Shown here in pieces: positions 36,756 to 44,102 of a DNA stretch of 64,000 nt. Origin of the DNA: Aromatoleum tolulyticum (GTDB lineage Bacteria > Pseudomonadota > Gammaproteobacteria > Burkholderiales > Rhodocyclaceae); NCBI RefSeq assembly GCF_900156155.1, contig NZ_FTMD01000002.1, positions 371,152-435,151 on the forward strand. The letters run 5' to 3'. A program made the position numbers and the translations under genes. Positions within the stretch are counted from its first letter, which is position 1, and the number at the start of each line of letters is the position of its first letter. The notes under the pieces are model-generated. The model worked only from the letters and a program-made list of their open reading frames with translations, was not told the origin of the DNA and did no database searches.

Positions 36756-38387
36756 CTAGAACGGGATATCGTCGTCGAAATCAACCAAAAACTCATTTCC
36801 AATTACCGGAGACGCCACAGGTGGAGCCGCCAAAGGTGGAACCTCCGGAGCACCGGCGATCACCCATTCGATCATCCACTTATCGAGCAGCGACAAAGAT
36901 CCGTTTCTCGACAATGACTTAAGCCACTTATCCCTCTCGTCTCTAGCCAGGATTTGCGCAGCGAAAATTACTGCGCGTCGATCCCATGGACCAAGGTTTA
37001 ATACCTTGTCCTTATGTGTCCTAACCCAAGATACATTCCCGAGAGTAACCGCAGCCGCCGCACGATATCTTAATCCATCAGAATAACTAAGGACCTGCCT
37101 AGCCTCATCATCTGAAACAAGTCCTCGATGCTTGGATACGTACCATGAAAACCATTCTGCTGTCGCCTTATCATCGAATGACTGGTCGAACAACATTTCT
37201 TGTATCGCAGCGCAAATATCATGAATATTATCTGGACCTGTTACAGCATCAAGATACAAAACCAAGTCGTTTATTACTGGCCTGTAGAAATTCGATTTTC
37301 GAATAAGGTGAATAGCTAACTCTTTGACTTTGTTTGCTTTTGCGCGTCGCATAATCGCTCGAGCGACTGCAAGGTCAAGGTACTCGTGCCTCTCAATTCG
37401 CTCTAGAGACTTCAGTAGCGTCGCGCCCGCCTCCTCATCTAATTCCATAGGTGCGATTTTTGATTCGCAACCGTACGGATTTCCGACCTCGATTTCGCTA
37501 AGAATTTCTAACTTTTCGATTTGGTACTGATTTTGAAGCTCTTCCTGTAAAAATAATTGCGATTCTACAATTCTGGTTTTCTCTCCAACCAAGCCAAGCC
37601 TATGATTCTGATGTAGATAATGAGTAAATTCCTGAAGCAGGACATCAAGTGCATGCTTGGAATCAGAGAAAACCCTAATATCGTCGACGTATCTAACGTG
37701 CCGCATTCCCCTGTCTATGATGTATTGGTCCACATCAACGAGGACAGCTTCACTAAGCACGATGCTCGCTGCAGGTCCAACAGGAATCCCTTGAGATGTA
37801 TTGTTATTTATAGAAAGCAAAAAATTCTCAAGAGCTTTCCCCTGACCATCTCCTGCTGCAATAGAAACGGCGTTCTCCAGTCTATGGAGATAAATTCGAT
37901 TGTAAAAATCAGAAATATCTGTTGCGAGGACATATCTGTACTGGGCAGCCAGTTCCTCGCATCGCGCTCTGTAGTCTGAAAAACCAGATCCTGCAACAAA
38001 AAAGCTATAAGGATCTGTTTTTATTCGATAAGAGCAGGCGACTTTTTTGTATCGAGATTGGCGCGACGCCTCAATACTGTCGGAAACCGAGTGAACCGCA
38101 GCAGCGTAGACAATTGAGTCAACAGGGTCTAATTGATGAACTATCCGATAGCCCCCTCTTGGTTTCCTCCAGGGGATAGCTATCGGATTGCCGAAAGGCT
38201 GCCAACCCGGACTGCTCAGGACCCGGACTACGTCTTCCCATTTGTACCAGAGGGCTCCGAACTCAAAAGGTTTGGGAAAGAAATCAGTATCGTAGTATGC
38301 GGTCAAATGGCGCCGGGAGAAACAGAGCGCATCTTCCGTTGTAAGTCTATTTATCGACATTAAATTTTTCGCGGACGGAGTCTTCAT
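36756..38387 (-). CDS. solitary reverse transcriptase (unknown-group/Abi type) with SSB-like C-terminal tail
   Basis: A 543-aa RNA-directed DNA polymerase. RT fingers/palm span about 40-280: RIVHQLDPVD (81-90), catalytic motif LATDISDFYNRI (154-165, Asp157), SQGIPVGPAASI (198-209), YVDD (233-236) and GLVGEKTRI (265-273). No maturase X/HNH domain of group II introns and no retron VTG motif are seen. Residues about 300-515 are all-helical, like the alpha-repeat domains of defence-associated RTs. The C-terminus is a Pro/Ala-rich linker ending VDFDDDIPF; DFDDDIPF equals the tip of bacterial SSB. Codon use is AT-rich, unlike neighbours, so horizontal transfer is likely. The start is uncertain (38387 or 38360; neither has a good ribosome site). 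Confidence 0.88.
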   Translation of the reverse strand: MKTPSAKNLMSINRLTTEDALCFSRRHLTAYYDTDFFPKPFEFGALWYKWEDVVRVLSSPGWQPFGNPIAIPWRKPRGGYRIVHQLDPVDSIVYAAAVHSVSDSIEASRQSRYKKVACSYRIKTDPYSFFVAGSGFSDYRARCEELAAQYRYVLATDISDFYNRIYLHRLENAVSIAAGDGQGKALENFLLSINNNTSQGIPVGPAASIVLSEAVLVDVDQYIIDRGMRHVRYVDDIRVFSDSKHALDVLLQEFTHYLHQNHRLGLVGEKTRIVESQLFLQEELQNQYQIEKLEILSEIEVGNPYGCESKIAPMELDEEAGATLLKSLERIERHEYLDLAVARAIMRRAKANKVKELAIHLIRKSNFYRPVINDLVLYLDAVTGPDNIHDICAAIQEMLFDQSFDDKATAEWFSWYVSKHRGLVSDDEARQVLSYSDGLRYRAAAAVTLGNVSWVRTHKDKVLNLGPWDRRAVIFAAQILARDERDKWLKSLSRNGSLSLLDKWMIEWVIAGAPEVPPLAAPPVASPVIGNEFLVDFDDDIPF

Positions 38388-38729
38388 CGGAGATGTCGCG
38401 CTGAAGAATGGTGCAACCTTTTGTCCTAAGAGTGGCTGATGTTAAGCAGTGAGCACCAGACAGCGTTGTCGAACGTCCGCTACTTGGAGGTCGTTTGATG
38501 GACTCTTCTGACTAGTGGTCGATGTTATCAGCATGGGTAAGTGGACGGTTGCTTGGGCCCAAGGTCTTCCGTAGGTCGTCGGTCAGCTTCCGGAGTAACG
38601 CGGGCCCTCGGATGTCAGCTTGAGAGCGGGAATGATCGGCCGTTCCTGGCCAATACTACCCTTCCAGCATCGCGTCCGTAAGGGGCCGCCGGTCTTGTCG
38701 AAGGCTTTCGGCGGGCGGCCAAGCCACGG
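38388..38729 (-). ncRNA. candidate noncoding RNA/leader upstream of the reverse transcriptase
   Basis: A 342-bp gap between the RT start and the integrase remnant has no credible gene on either strand. Several DRT-type reverse transcriptases use a noncoding RNA encoded next to the gene, so a leader RNA here is plausible. Small complementary words are present (for example TGGCCAATA near 38647 and GGGCCGCCGG near 38681), but I cannot fold it reliably. This is a suggestion from position, not from a recognised structure. Confidence 0.25.
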
Positions 38730-39313
38730 TCAGATCTCGTCGTCGACCTCGATGCCAAGGTACCGGACTGTGGACTCAAGCTTGGAATGGCCACGCAGGA
38801 GTTGGACGGCCCTCAGATTCTTCGTCCGCTTGTAGATCAGCGTCACCTTCGTTCGGCGCATCGAATGCGTGCCGTAGGCGGAAGGATCCAGACCGGCCGC
38901 CGTCACCCATTGTTCAACGATCCTCGCGTACTGGCGGGTGGAGAGGTGCGGCGCGTCGTGCAACTGGGTTGGAAAAAGAAAGTCTTCCGCTTCAGCTTCG
39001 CCTTCTCGATCCATGCCGCCACCGTCGTTCGCGTGGGCTCGGTCAGTTCGAACTGAACCGGCAGCTGCGTCTTCCGCCGGATGACCATTGCGCGCGACAG
39101 CACTTGGTTACCGTGGGTCACATCGCGAATCCGGAGACTGACGAGATCGCACCCGCGCAGCTTGCTGTCGATGGCGAGGTTGAACATCGCCAAGTCGCGA
39201 ACATGATGGATGTTCTGAAGATAGATGCGGATCGCCCAGATGTCCTTGGGATTAAGCGGCGCCTTCTGTCCCACCAGCTTTCCCTTGTCCAAGGCTCTCG
39301 ATGTTCGTTGGAT
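38730..39313 (-). pseudogene. frameshifted tyrosine recombinase/integrase
   Basis: Two overlapping frames together encode a phage-type integrase of about 195 aa. The upstream frame runs from RTSRALDKGKLVGQKAPL through LRGCDLVSLRIRD, with the first catalytic Arg. The downstream frame holds HLSTRQYARIVEQWV, GTHSMRRTK (His and second Arg), LLRGHSKLE (His) and STVRYLGIEV (Tyr). The switch is at a T-rich run near 38978-38988 (TTTCTTTTT on the minus strand). The first frame also lacks an in-frame ATG at the expected place and the C-terminus stops early at DDEI. All catalytic residues survive, so decay is recent. It is likely the former mobility gene of the island. Confidence 0.82.
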
Positions 39314-39620
39314 TCCATGCCAGACTCCTCGGCTGTTGATCGGAGTCTGATTGTTGGCCGCGACCCAGCCGGCGGCTTCAGGGAAGGCAGACGAACTCGT
39401 ACATACGGCCAAGAAAGGACGGTCGCCCCCCGGAAACTCAGGAGGCATGAACAGCAGGTAACTAATCCGGAACCGGCACTCGACTCTACCGGCAGGCCCT
39501 CGTTTCGTCGGCCGCTGGCGACACTTTGTAGTGACACAGGCGGGGCAATACAGTCGCCCGAGGTACGCTTGGAAAATTCCGATCCCATAATGCAAGTTTT
39601 CGAAAGACCAAGGACTTGGT
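39314..39620. other. intergenic region upstream of the nuclease-like gene
   Basis: About 300 bp between the integrase remnant and the divergent nuclease-like gene. Composition falls steadily towards 39620, and an AAGGA site lies just before the ATG at 39621, so the promoter probably lies in the last 100 bp. No repeat or RNA is recognised. Confidence 0.4.
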
Positions 39621-40487
39621 ATGAAAAACGAAACGGCTGCGATTTCTGCAGACATTCACGGTGAGAAACTTTATCAACAGCGTGCACGTGAAGCTCTGCC
39701 GGTTCTGGTGCGTCAGGCATTCTCGGGTAAACCAATATTTTACAAACAGTTAGCCGATGAACTGGGAATGCAGAATCCCCGCAACCTGAATTTTGTACTT
39801 GGAAGCGTTGGCAAGTCACTGATCGATTTGGGCCAGAAGTGGAGCGAAAAAATCCCGCCGATTCAGTGTCTGGTGATCAATCGGTCAGAGGAGCTGCCGG
39901 GCGACGGGTTTGGCTGGTTCATGAAAAAATCTGATTGGAAGAGTTTGAGCAAGCGAAAGAAGAACGAAATGATCAATGCTGTTATGCACCAGATTTTTGC
40001 TTATCCGAAATGGCGGACAGTCCTGAAGTCACTTGGATTGGATATAGCGGACCACGATTTCTCAGATGTGGTCAAAAAGGCATCCGAATTTCAGGGTGGC
40101 GGTGAAAGCAACGACCATAAGGCGCTAAAGGAATATGTGCGATGTCGTCCAGAATTGTTCGCTCTCGGGAAGAAGACTGGTCCAGGTTTGGTCGAGAAAG
40201 GCCTTCCGTCCGGTGACCGGCTTGATGTATTTTTTGATAGCGGCGATGAATGGGTGGCGGTGGAAGTGAAATCCACTCGCTCGAATGAGGTGGATATCGT
40301 ACGGGGTTTATTTCAATGCGTGAAATATGATGCTGTGCTCAACGCAATGATTGTAACTGAGCAACGTGACACCAAGGTTCGTGCTGTGCTGGTCCTTGAG
40401 TGCTCTCTGCCTGACGCCCTGATTCCAATGAAGCATATGCTTGGGGTTGAAGTGCTTGAGAATGTGTCACCACGTCGCAATGAATAA
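39621..40487 (+). CDS. PD-(D/E)XK nuclease-like protein with N-terminal winged-helix-like domain
   Basis: A 288-aa protein of low GC. Residues about 20-105 (PIFYKQLADELGMQNPRNLN, then IPPIQCLVIN and LPGDGFGWF) resemble a small helix-turn-helix-type domain seen in defence proteins. The C-terminal half has a PD-(D/E)XK pattern: Glu162 in ESNDHKALK, Asp202 in GDRLDVFF, Glu215-Val-Lys217 in VAVEVKS and Gln232-x3-Tyr236 in FQCVKY. DNA or RNA cleavage is therefore likely. No methyltransferase partner is present, so it is not a classical restriction system. It shares the island with the reverse transcriptase, but transcription is divergent with the broken integrase between them. Confidence 0.78.
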   Translation: MKNETAAISADIHGEKLYQQRAREALPVLVRQAFSGKPIFYKQLADELGMQNPRNLNFVLGSVGKSLIDLGQKWSEKIPPIQCLVINRSEELPGDGFGWFMKKSDWKSLSKRKKNEMINAVMHQIFAYPKWRTVLKSLGLDIADHDFSDVVKKASEFQGGGESNDHKALKEYVRCRPELFALGKKTGPGLVEKGLPSGDRLDVFFDSGDEWVAVEVKSTRSNEVDIVRGLFQCVKYDAVLNAMIVTEQRDTKVRAVLVLECSLPDALIPMKHMLGVEVLENVSPRRNE

Positions 40488-40738
40488 TGGATTATATATT
40501 TGACTGAATCAGTCTAATGTCAATAGACAATTCCGGTCGTCCGCTCTGACCGAACCGGAAACTGTCGGCCGCAAAACTCGACAGGCTGGTTCAGGATCTG
40601 GAAGCTGCCATGGAGCTTGCGAGCGTCATCTGGCCGTTGTGGGTCGGCAAGACCCGTTCGATGAACCAGACACCCGCCGTTCGACTGCGTTGAGCGCCGT
40701 GCGGCGGCTTTCCACAACACTGCCGCCGATCAATCGAC
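40488..40738. other. noncoding right part of the island
   Basis: 250 bp with no supported gene. It begins AT-rich, with a 13-bp palindrome GACTGAATCAGTC at 40503-40515, and changes to GC-rich sequence around 40550 ahead of the right inverted repeat. A word shared with the left edge (CTGGCCGTT) occurs at about 40630. Confidence 0.4.
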
Positions 40739-40858
40739 GCAGGCTGGCCGTCGGCAAAGGCCGATGACTCGACGGAGGCTGCGCTTTCACGAGCGGCAGC
40801 AAGATCGTCGGAGCCGCCGCCCGGTGAACGGCTTGAGCAAACGAGCAAGGACTGGTCG
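40739..40858 (-). repeat. island inverted repeat, right copy
   Basis: Reverse complement of the segment at 36309-36429. The outer 30 bp (ending ACTGGTCG on the plus strand) are identical, the middle has a few substitutions and one or two single-base gaps, and the inner block around TCATCGGCCTTTG (minus strand) is again nearly identical. It closes the low-GC segment; GC-rich chromosomal genes resume from about 40950. Confidence 0.8.
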
Positions 40859-40949
40859 CGGCTGCCTTCAGTCCTCGACGCAAGGATCACGGAAGACGGG
40901 CAGAGCCATGGTCACCTCGCAGTCGACCGATTGACAGCTCCACCACGCG

Positions 40950-41354
40950 TCACTCCGCGACGCGCCGGCGAACCACCAGTTCGTCATACCCCGTCGAAGC
41001 GTCCGGTTCGCGCCGGAGCACCCATCCCGGCAGTGGGGCCAGCAAGATTTCGGCAGTCGTTCGCACCGTATTCCCATAGACGACGTGACCGCCGACGACC
41101 CGCCCGTCGGGCGTCGAGATGGACATGTGCAGATGCGCGCCGTTTTCCGCGAGGCTGCCGGCAAGCGTGAGGATTTCGGACGGGCCGGGGATGGTCGTAG
41201 CGGTGTCGTGGCCGGCGAAGCGGAGTTTTGCGTCGATCAGGCTGCCGATGCCGGAGAGGACGAAGGCCGGGCCGCCGGGTTGCTCGCTGACGGCCGACTC
41301 CAGTGCCTTGCGCAGGTCGCTGCCGGGGAGCAGCCGGAGGGGATAGGGATTCAT
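40950..41354 (-). CDS. PPC/DUF296-domain protein
   Basis: A 134-aa protein consisting of one PPC (plants and prokaryotes conserved) domain: LLPGSDLRKALE, FVLSGIGSLIDAKLRFAG, NGAHLHMSISTPDGRVVGGHV and GNTVRTTAEI. The domain forms trimers. In plants it joins AT-hook proteins, and in bacteria it occurs alone with unknown function, though a metal site around the HLH motif is often noted. The start at 41354 is chosen for alignment with family length; a weak GGAA lies upstream. Confidence 0.85.
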   Translation of the reverse strand: MNPYPLRLLPGSDLRKALESAVSEQPGGPAFVLSGIGSLIDAKLRFAGHDTATTIPGPSEILTLAGSLAENGAHLHMSISTPDGRVVGGHVVYGNTVRTTAEILLAPLPGWVLRREPDASTGYDELVVRRRVAE

Positions 41355-41407
41355 GCGTTCCATGGCTGAATTGCAGTCAGGTCTCATCGGGACTAAGTGT
41401 GTATTCG

Positions 41408-41480
41408 GCTCGCCTCCCCATCAATAGAGATCCGCCAGTCCGCGAGGAAATCCCGATCGTCCGCCACGATGAGTGGCCCC
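41408..41480 (-). pseudogene. duplicated, internally deleted tail of the amidohydrolase gene
   Basis: This short stretch repeats the last part of the amidohydrolase gene at 42330-42445. The first 30 bp (CGGCTCGCCTCCCC then ATCAATAGAGA) match apart from one or two bases, and after a deletion of about 40 bp the match resumes at TCCGCGAGGAA and GATCGTCCGC. It is noncoding now. It shows that the region between the PPC and CBS genes once held, or received, a copy of that gene end. Confidence 0.65.
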
Positions 41481-41535
41481 AGTTTCCGTCCCTGCCCCCT
41501 GTTTCCGTTCCGCGTCGTGCTATGGCCTGGTCGCG

Positions 41536-41958
41536 TTATGGTTTGGAAATTTCGGCAAGCGCTTCGGCAGCGGGCTGGATTTCGGTACGTTGGACAGCAA
41601 AGTCGCCCAGCGAAACGATTCCCACCAATCGCTTTTCCCGGTCAACGACCGGCAGGCGCCTGACTTGGCGCTCGCTCATGATCTTGACGGCCTCGTCGAC
41701 CGACTCGTCCTCGAAGGCCCACGCAACACCGTCGGACATTACATCGCGAACCTTGGTGCTGGAGTCCTTACCCTCGGCGACGGCGCGTATCGCGATGTCC
41801 CGATCCGAGATCGTGCCAATCATGCGATCGTTCTCCCCAACCGGCATCATGCCGAAGCCCTCATCGCGCATCGTTGCTGCGGCCTGCCTGATGGTCATGT
41901 CGGGATTGATGACCTTGACGTCGCGACTCATGAGGTCTCGTAACTGGTGCATATTCAT
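41536..41958 (-). CDS. CBS-domain pair protein
   Basis: A 140-aa protein with two CBS motifs: LMSRDVKVINPDMTIRQAA with MIGTISDRDIAIRAV, and VRDVMSDGVAWAFEDESV with RRLPVVDREKRLVG. It is of the common small stand-alone type thought to sense adenine nucleotides or stress. GGAGAATGA precedes the ATG. It sits 48 bp after the zinc-ribbon gene on the same strand and may share its transcript. Confidence 0.9.
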   Translation of the reverse strand: MNMHQLRDLMSRDVKVINPDMTIRQAAATMRDEGFGMMPVGENDRMIGTISDRDIAIRAVAEGKDSSTKVRDVMSDGVAWAFEDESVDEAVKIMSERQVRRLPVVDREKRLVGIVSLGDFAVQRTEIQPAAEALAEISKP

Positions 41959-42006
41959 TCTCCTGGCATCTAGTCTTTCGATGAAAGCGCCTCACTTGCG
42001 TGATGA

Positions 42007-42240
42007 TCAGGCGCGGTCGCGTAGTTCGGTCACACCAGCGCCTTCGGCGCAGTGATCGCAGCAGAACATCCGGTCGCCCTTCTCCAGGCCGTGCCCAATG
42101 ATGCGCACGCCACAATGCGCGCATTTCGGTGCGAGGGTATGAATCGCGCATTCAAAGCTGTCGAAGGTATGGGTCTTCCCCTGCGCCACCACCTGAAAAG
42201 ACTTGTCGTAGTCATTGCCGCACGCGTCGCATTTCGCCAT
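42007..42240 (-). CDS. small zinc-ribbon protein
   Basis: A 77-aa protein rich in cysteines arranged as metal-binding pairs: CDAC (4-7), FEC, CAHC and CCDHC. It has the look of a treble-clef or double zinc ribbon of the type annotated as metal-binding or rubrerythrin-like protein. GGAG precedes the ATG at 42240. It is probably cotranscribed with the CBS gene. Function unknown. Confidence 0.8.
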   Translation of the reverse strand: MAKCDACGNDYDKSFQVVAQGKTHTFDSFECAIHTLAPKCAHCGVRIIGHGLEKGDRMFCCDHCAEGAGVTELRDRA

Positions 42241-42344
42241 GGATAGCTCCATTGAACGGTTGTCTGTCACTACGACCGCGAGCATATTCGCGGTGATGGA
42301 ATGAGTCTGTACGCTGGGCAACAGATCTCGGCTCGCCTCCCCCA

Positions 42345-44102
42345 TCAATAGAGAGCCGCCAGCCCCGTACGGACTGCCTCCGGCACGTTCGGCTGATTTG
42401 CGATGTCCGCGAGGAATTTCGGATCGTCCGCAACGGTGAGGGGATCGAGGGCGATGGACTGGAGGATCGTCGACAGGGGCGCCGCGGCGCGCGGGGACAT
42501 GCGGTCGGGGCCGGTGAAATCGTCGGGGCCGCTGAAAGGCAGGCGTGGGCGCAGGTCGGTGCCCGTGGCCTCGATCTCGTCGAGGGCGAGCGACCAGACA
42601 ACGGGTTCGGGTGCGCTTCGCAGGGCGTTCCTCGGCCGCGGCGCTTCGACTTCGCGCGCGAGGGCGGGCAGATTGCGGAAGGCGGCTCGCAGGGTGCGGC
42701 GGGCCTGTTTCAGGGATACGGCGGCGACGTCGGGATCGGCTGTGTGCTGCGCCAGGTTCAGGCAGCGGAGCCGGCCGCCGACGCGCAGCGTTTCGCCCTC
42801 GGCACCGAGTGCGCTCATCATTGCGGGCGTGCCGTAGCACGCGAGGCCGTTGATCATGACGAGCCGGATCGATGTCTCCTTCGCCTTCACGAGCGCTTCG
42901 TAGGGGTCGCCGGCCGTGCCGTCGATGACGAGGAGGTCGGCGCGCTTGCCGGGCTCCAGCGTGCCGAGCGCCTTGTCCCACTTCAGGATCGCGGCGGCTT
43001 CGCGCGTCGCCATCGCGACGAGGTCGCGTGCGCTGAAGAGTCCGTCGAGCATATGTGCGGAATAGAGCCACGCGACTTTCAGTTCGCCCAGCAGGTTCTT
43101 GCTGCCCGAGGGGGACCAGTCGCTGCCGAGGCCGATGCGCACACCGGCCTGCCGGGCCGCCTTCACGTCGGCGGTCGCGCCGTACAGCAGGAGGTTGCTG
43201 AAAGGCGACCACACCATCGCACCGCCGTGGCGCCCCAGCACCTCGAAGTCTTCCGCCTGCAGGCCGGCGGCGTGGATGGCGGCGAGGCGGTCGTTGATGG
43301 CCCAACGGTCGGGCGCAACCTGCAGCGCGAGGAAATGGCGACGCGCGATCGAGTCCGGGGTGTCCGGCGCGGTCACGCCTTCGCTGACATGCAGGAGGAA
43401 GCAGCTGTCTTCCTTGTCGAGCCGCGCCAGGAACCAGGCCGCGTCGCGGGCATCGATGTCGGGGATGCGCGCCTGCGCTTCGGGCAGCTCGGGGTCGTCA
43501 GTATCTTCGACGTTGCGCAGCATGCCGCGGTAGTAGCGCCTTATGCCGGCGTTGCTGTTGAGCATGATCCCCTGGCTGGTGGTGACGCCACCGAGCAGGC
43601 ATTTGCACTCGACGTAGCGGACGAGCGGCGCGAGCAGCGCGGCCTTGCCTTCGGCATCGCGGTAGCTGCCGACGACGGTCATCGGTCCGCTGATCAGCCG
43701 GCGATAGTCGGAGTGATCGGGCCACTGGCCACGATGCTGGAAGCGCCTGGGCACCGGCGCCCACAGCGGCAGCGCGTTGTAGGCGAGGTGGTTGTGCAGC
43801 TCGATCAGACCCGGATAGAGCGTGCCGCGCGTGGCTACTGGAATGACCCCCTCGAAACCGTCCGGTGCCGGCTGGGTATGATCCTGCACGGCGACGATGA
43901 CGCCGCGATCGATGTAGACGACCGCATTCGTCCTGACCGCAAACGCGTCGTCCATCGTGACGACCCGACCGGCGAGCGCGACTTTCGGGCCGGTCGGCAG
44001 GTCGATCCGCCCCGCTTCCCTTGCGACCGGCACCGGTGCGCGGGCGGCGGGGGGCGGCTCGGTGCCGGCGAGCGGATACCAGCGGCGCGGGATGCCGGTC
44101 AT
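42345..44102 (-). CDS. amidohydrolase-family metal-dependent hydrolase
   Basis: A 585-aa cytoplasmic enzyme of the ATZ/TRZ-like amidohydrolase superfamily. Metal ligands are visible in ELHNHLAYN (HxH), in LLHVSEG (His) and in GLGSDWSPSG (Asp), with AAAILKWDKALGTLEPGKRADL closing the barrel, of which GTLEPGKRADL is the standard end motif. A C-terminal extension of about 120 residues is not part of the core and lacks a known domain. Its ATG overlaps the stop of the uracil-DNA-glycosylase-family gene (ATGA), so the two are coupled. The substrate is unknown; a guanine-deaminase-like activity is possible. Confidence 0.85.
   Translation of the reverse strand: MTGIPRRWYPLAGTEPPPAARAPVPVAREAGRIDLPTGPKVALAGRVVTMDDAFAVRTNAVVYIDRGVIVAVQDHTQPAPDGFEGVIPVATRGTLYPGLIELHNHLAYNALPLWAPVPRRFQHRGQWPDHSDYRRLISGPMTVVGSYRDAEGKAALLAPLVRYVECKCLLGGVTTSQGIMLNSNAGIRRYYRGMLRNVEDTDDPELPEAQARIPDIDARDAAWFLARLDKEDSCFLLHVSEGVTAPDTPDSIARRHFLALQVAPDRWAINDRLAAIHAAGLQAEDFEVLGRHGGAMVWSPFSNLLLYGATADVKAARQAGVRIGLGSDWSPSGSKNLLGELKVAWLYSAHMLDGLFSARDLVAMATREAAAILKWDKALGTLEPGKRADLLVIDGTAGDPYEALVKAKETSIRLVMINGLACYGTPAMMSALGAEGETLRVGGRLRCLNLAQHTADPDVAAVSLKQARRTLRAAFRNLPALAREVEAPRPRNALRSAPEPVVWSLALDEIEATGTDLRPRLPFSGPDDFTGPDRMSPRAAAPLSTILQSIALDPLTVADDPKFLADIANQPNVPEAVRTGLAALY

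Noticed and set aside
36681-36917. Plus-strand frame of 78 codons at the end of the reverse transcriptase gene
   Set aside because: It overlaps the RT C-terminal tail in antisense and has no similarity to known small proteins.
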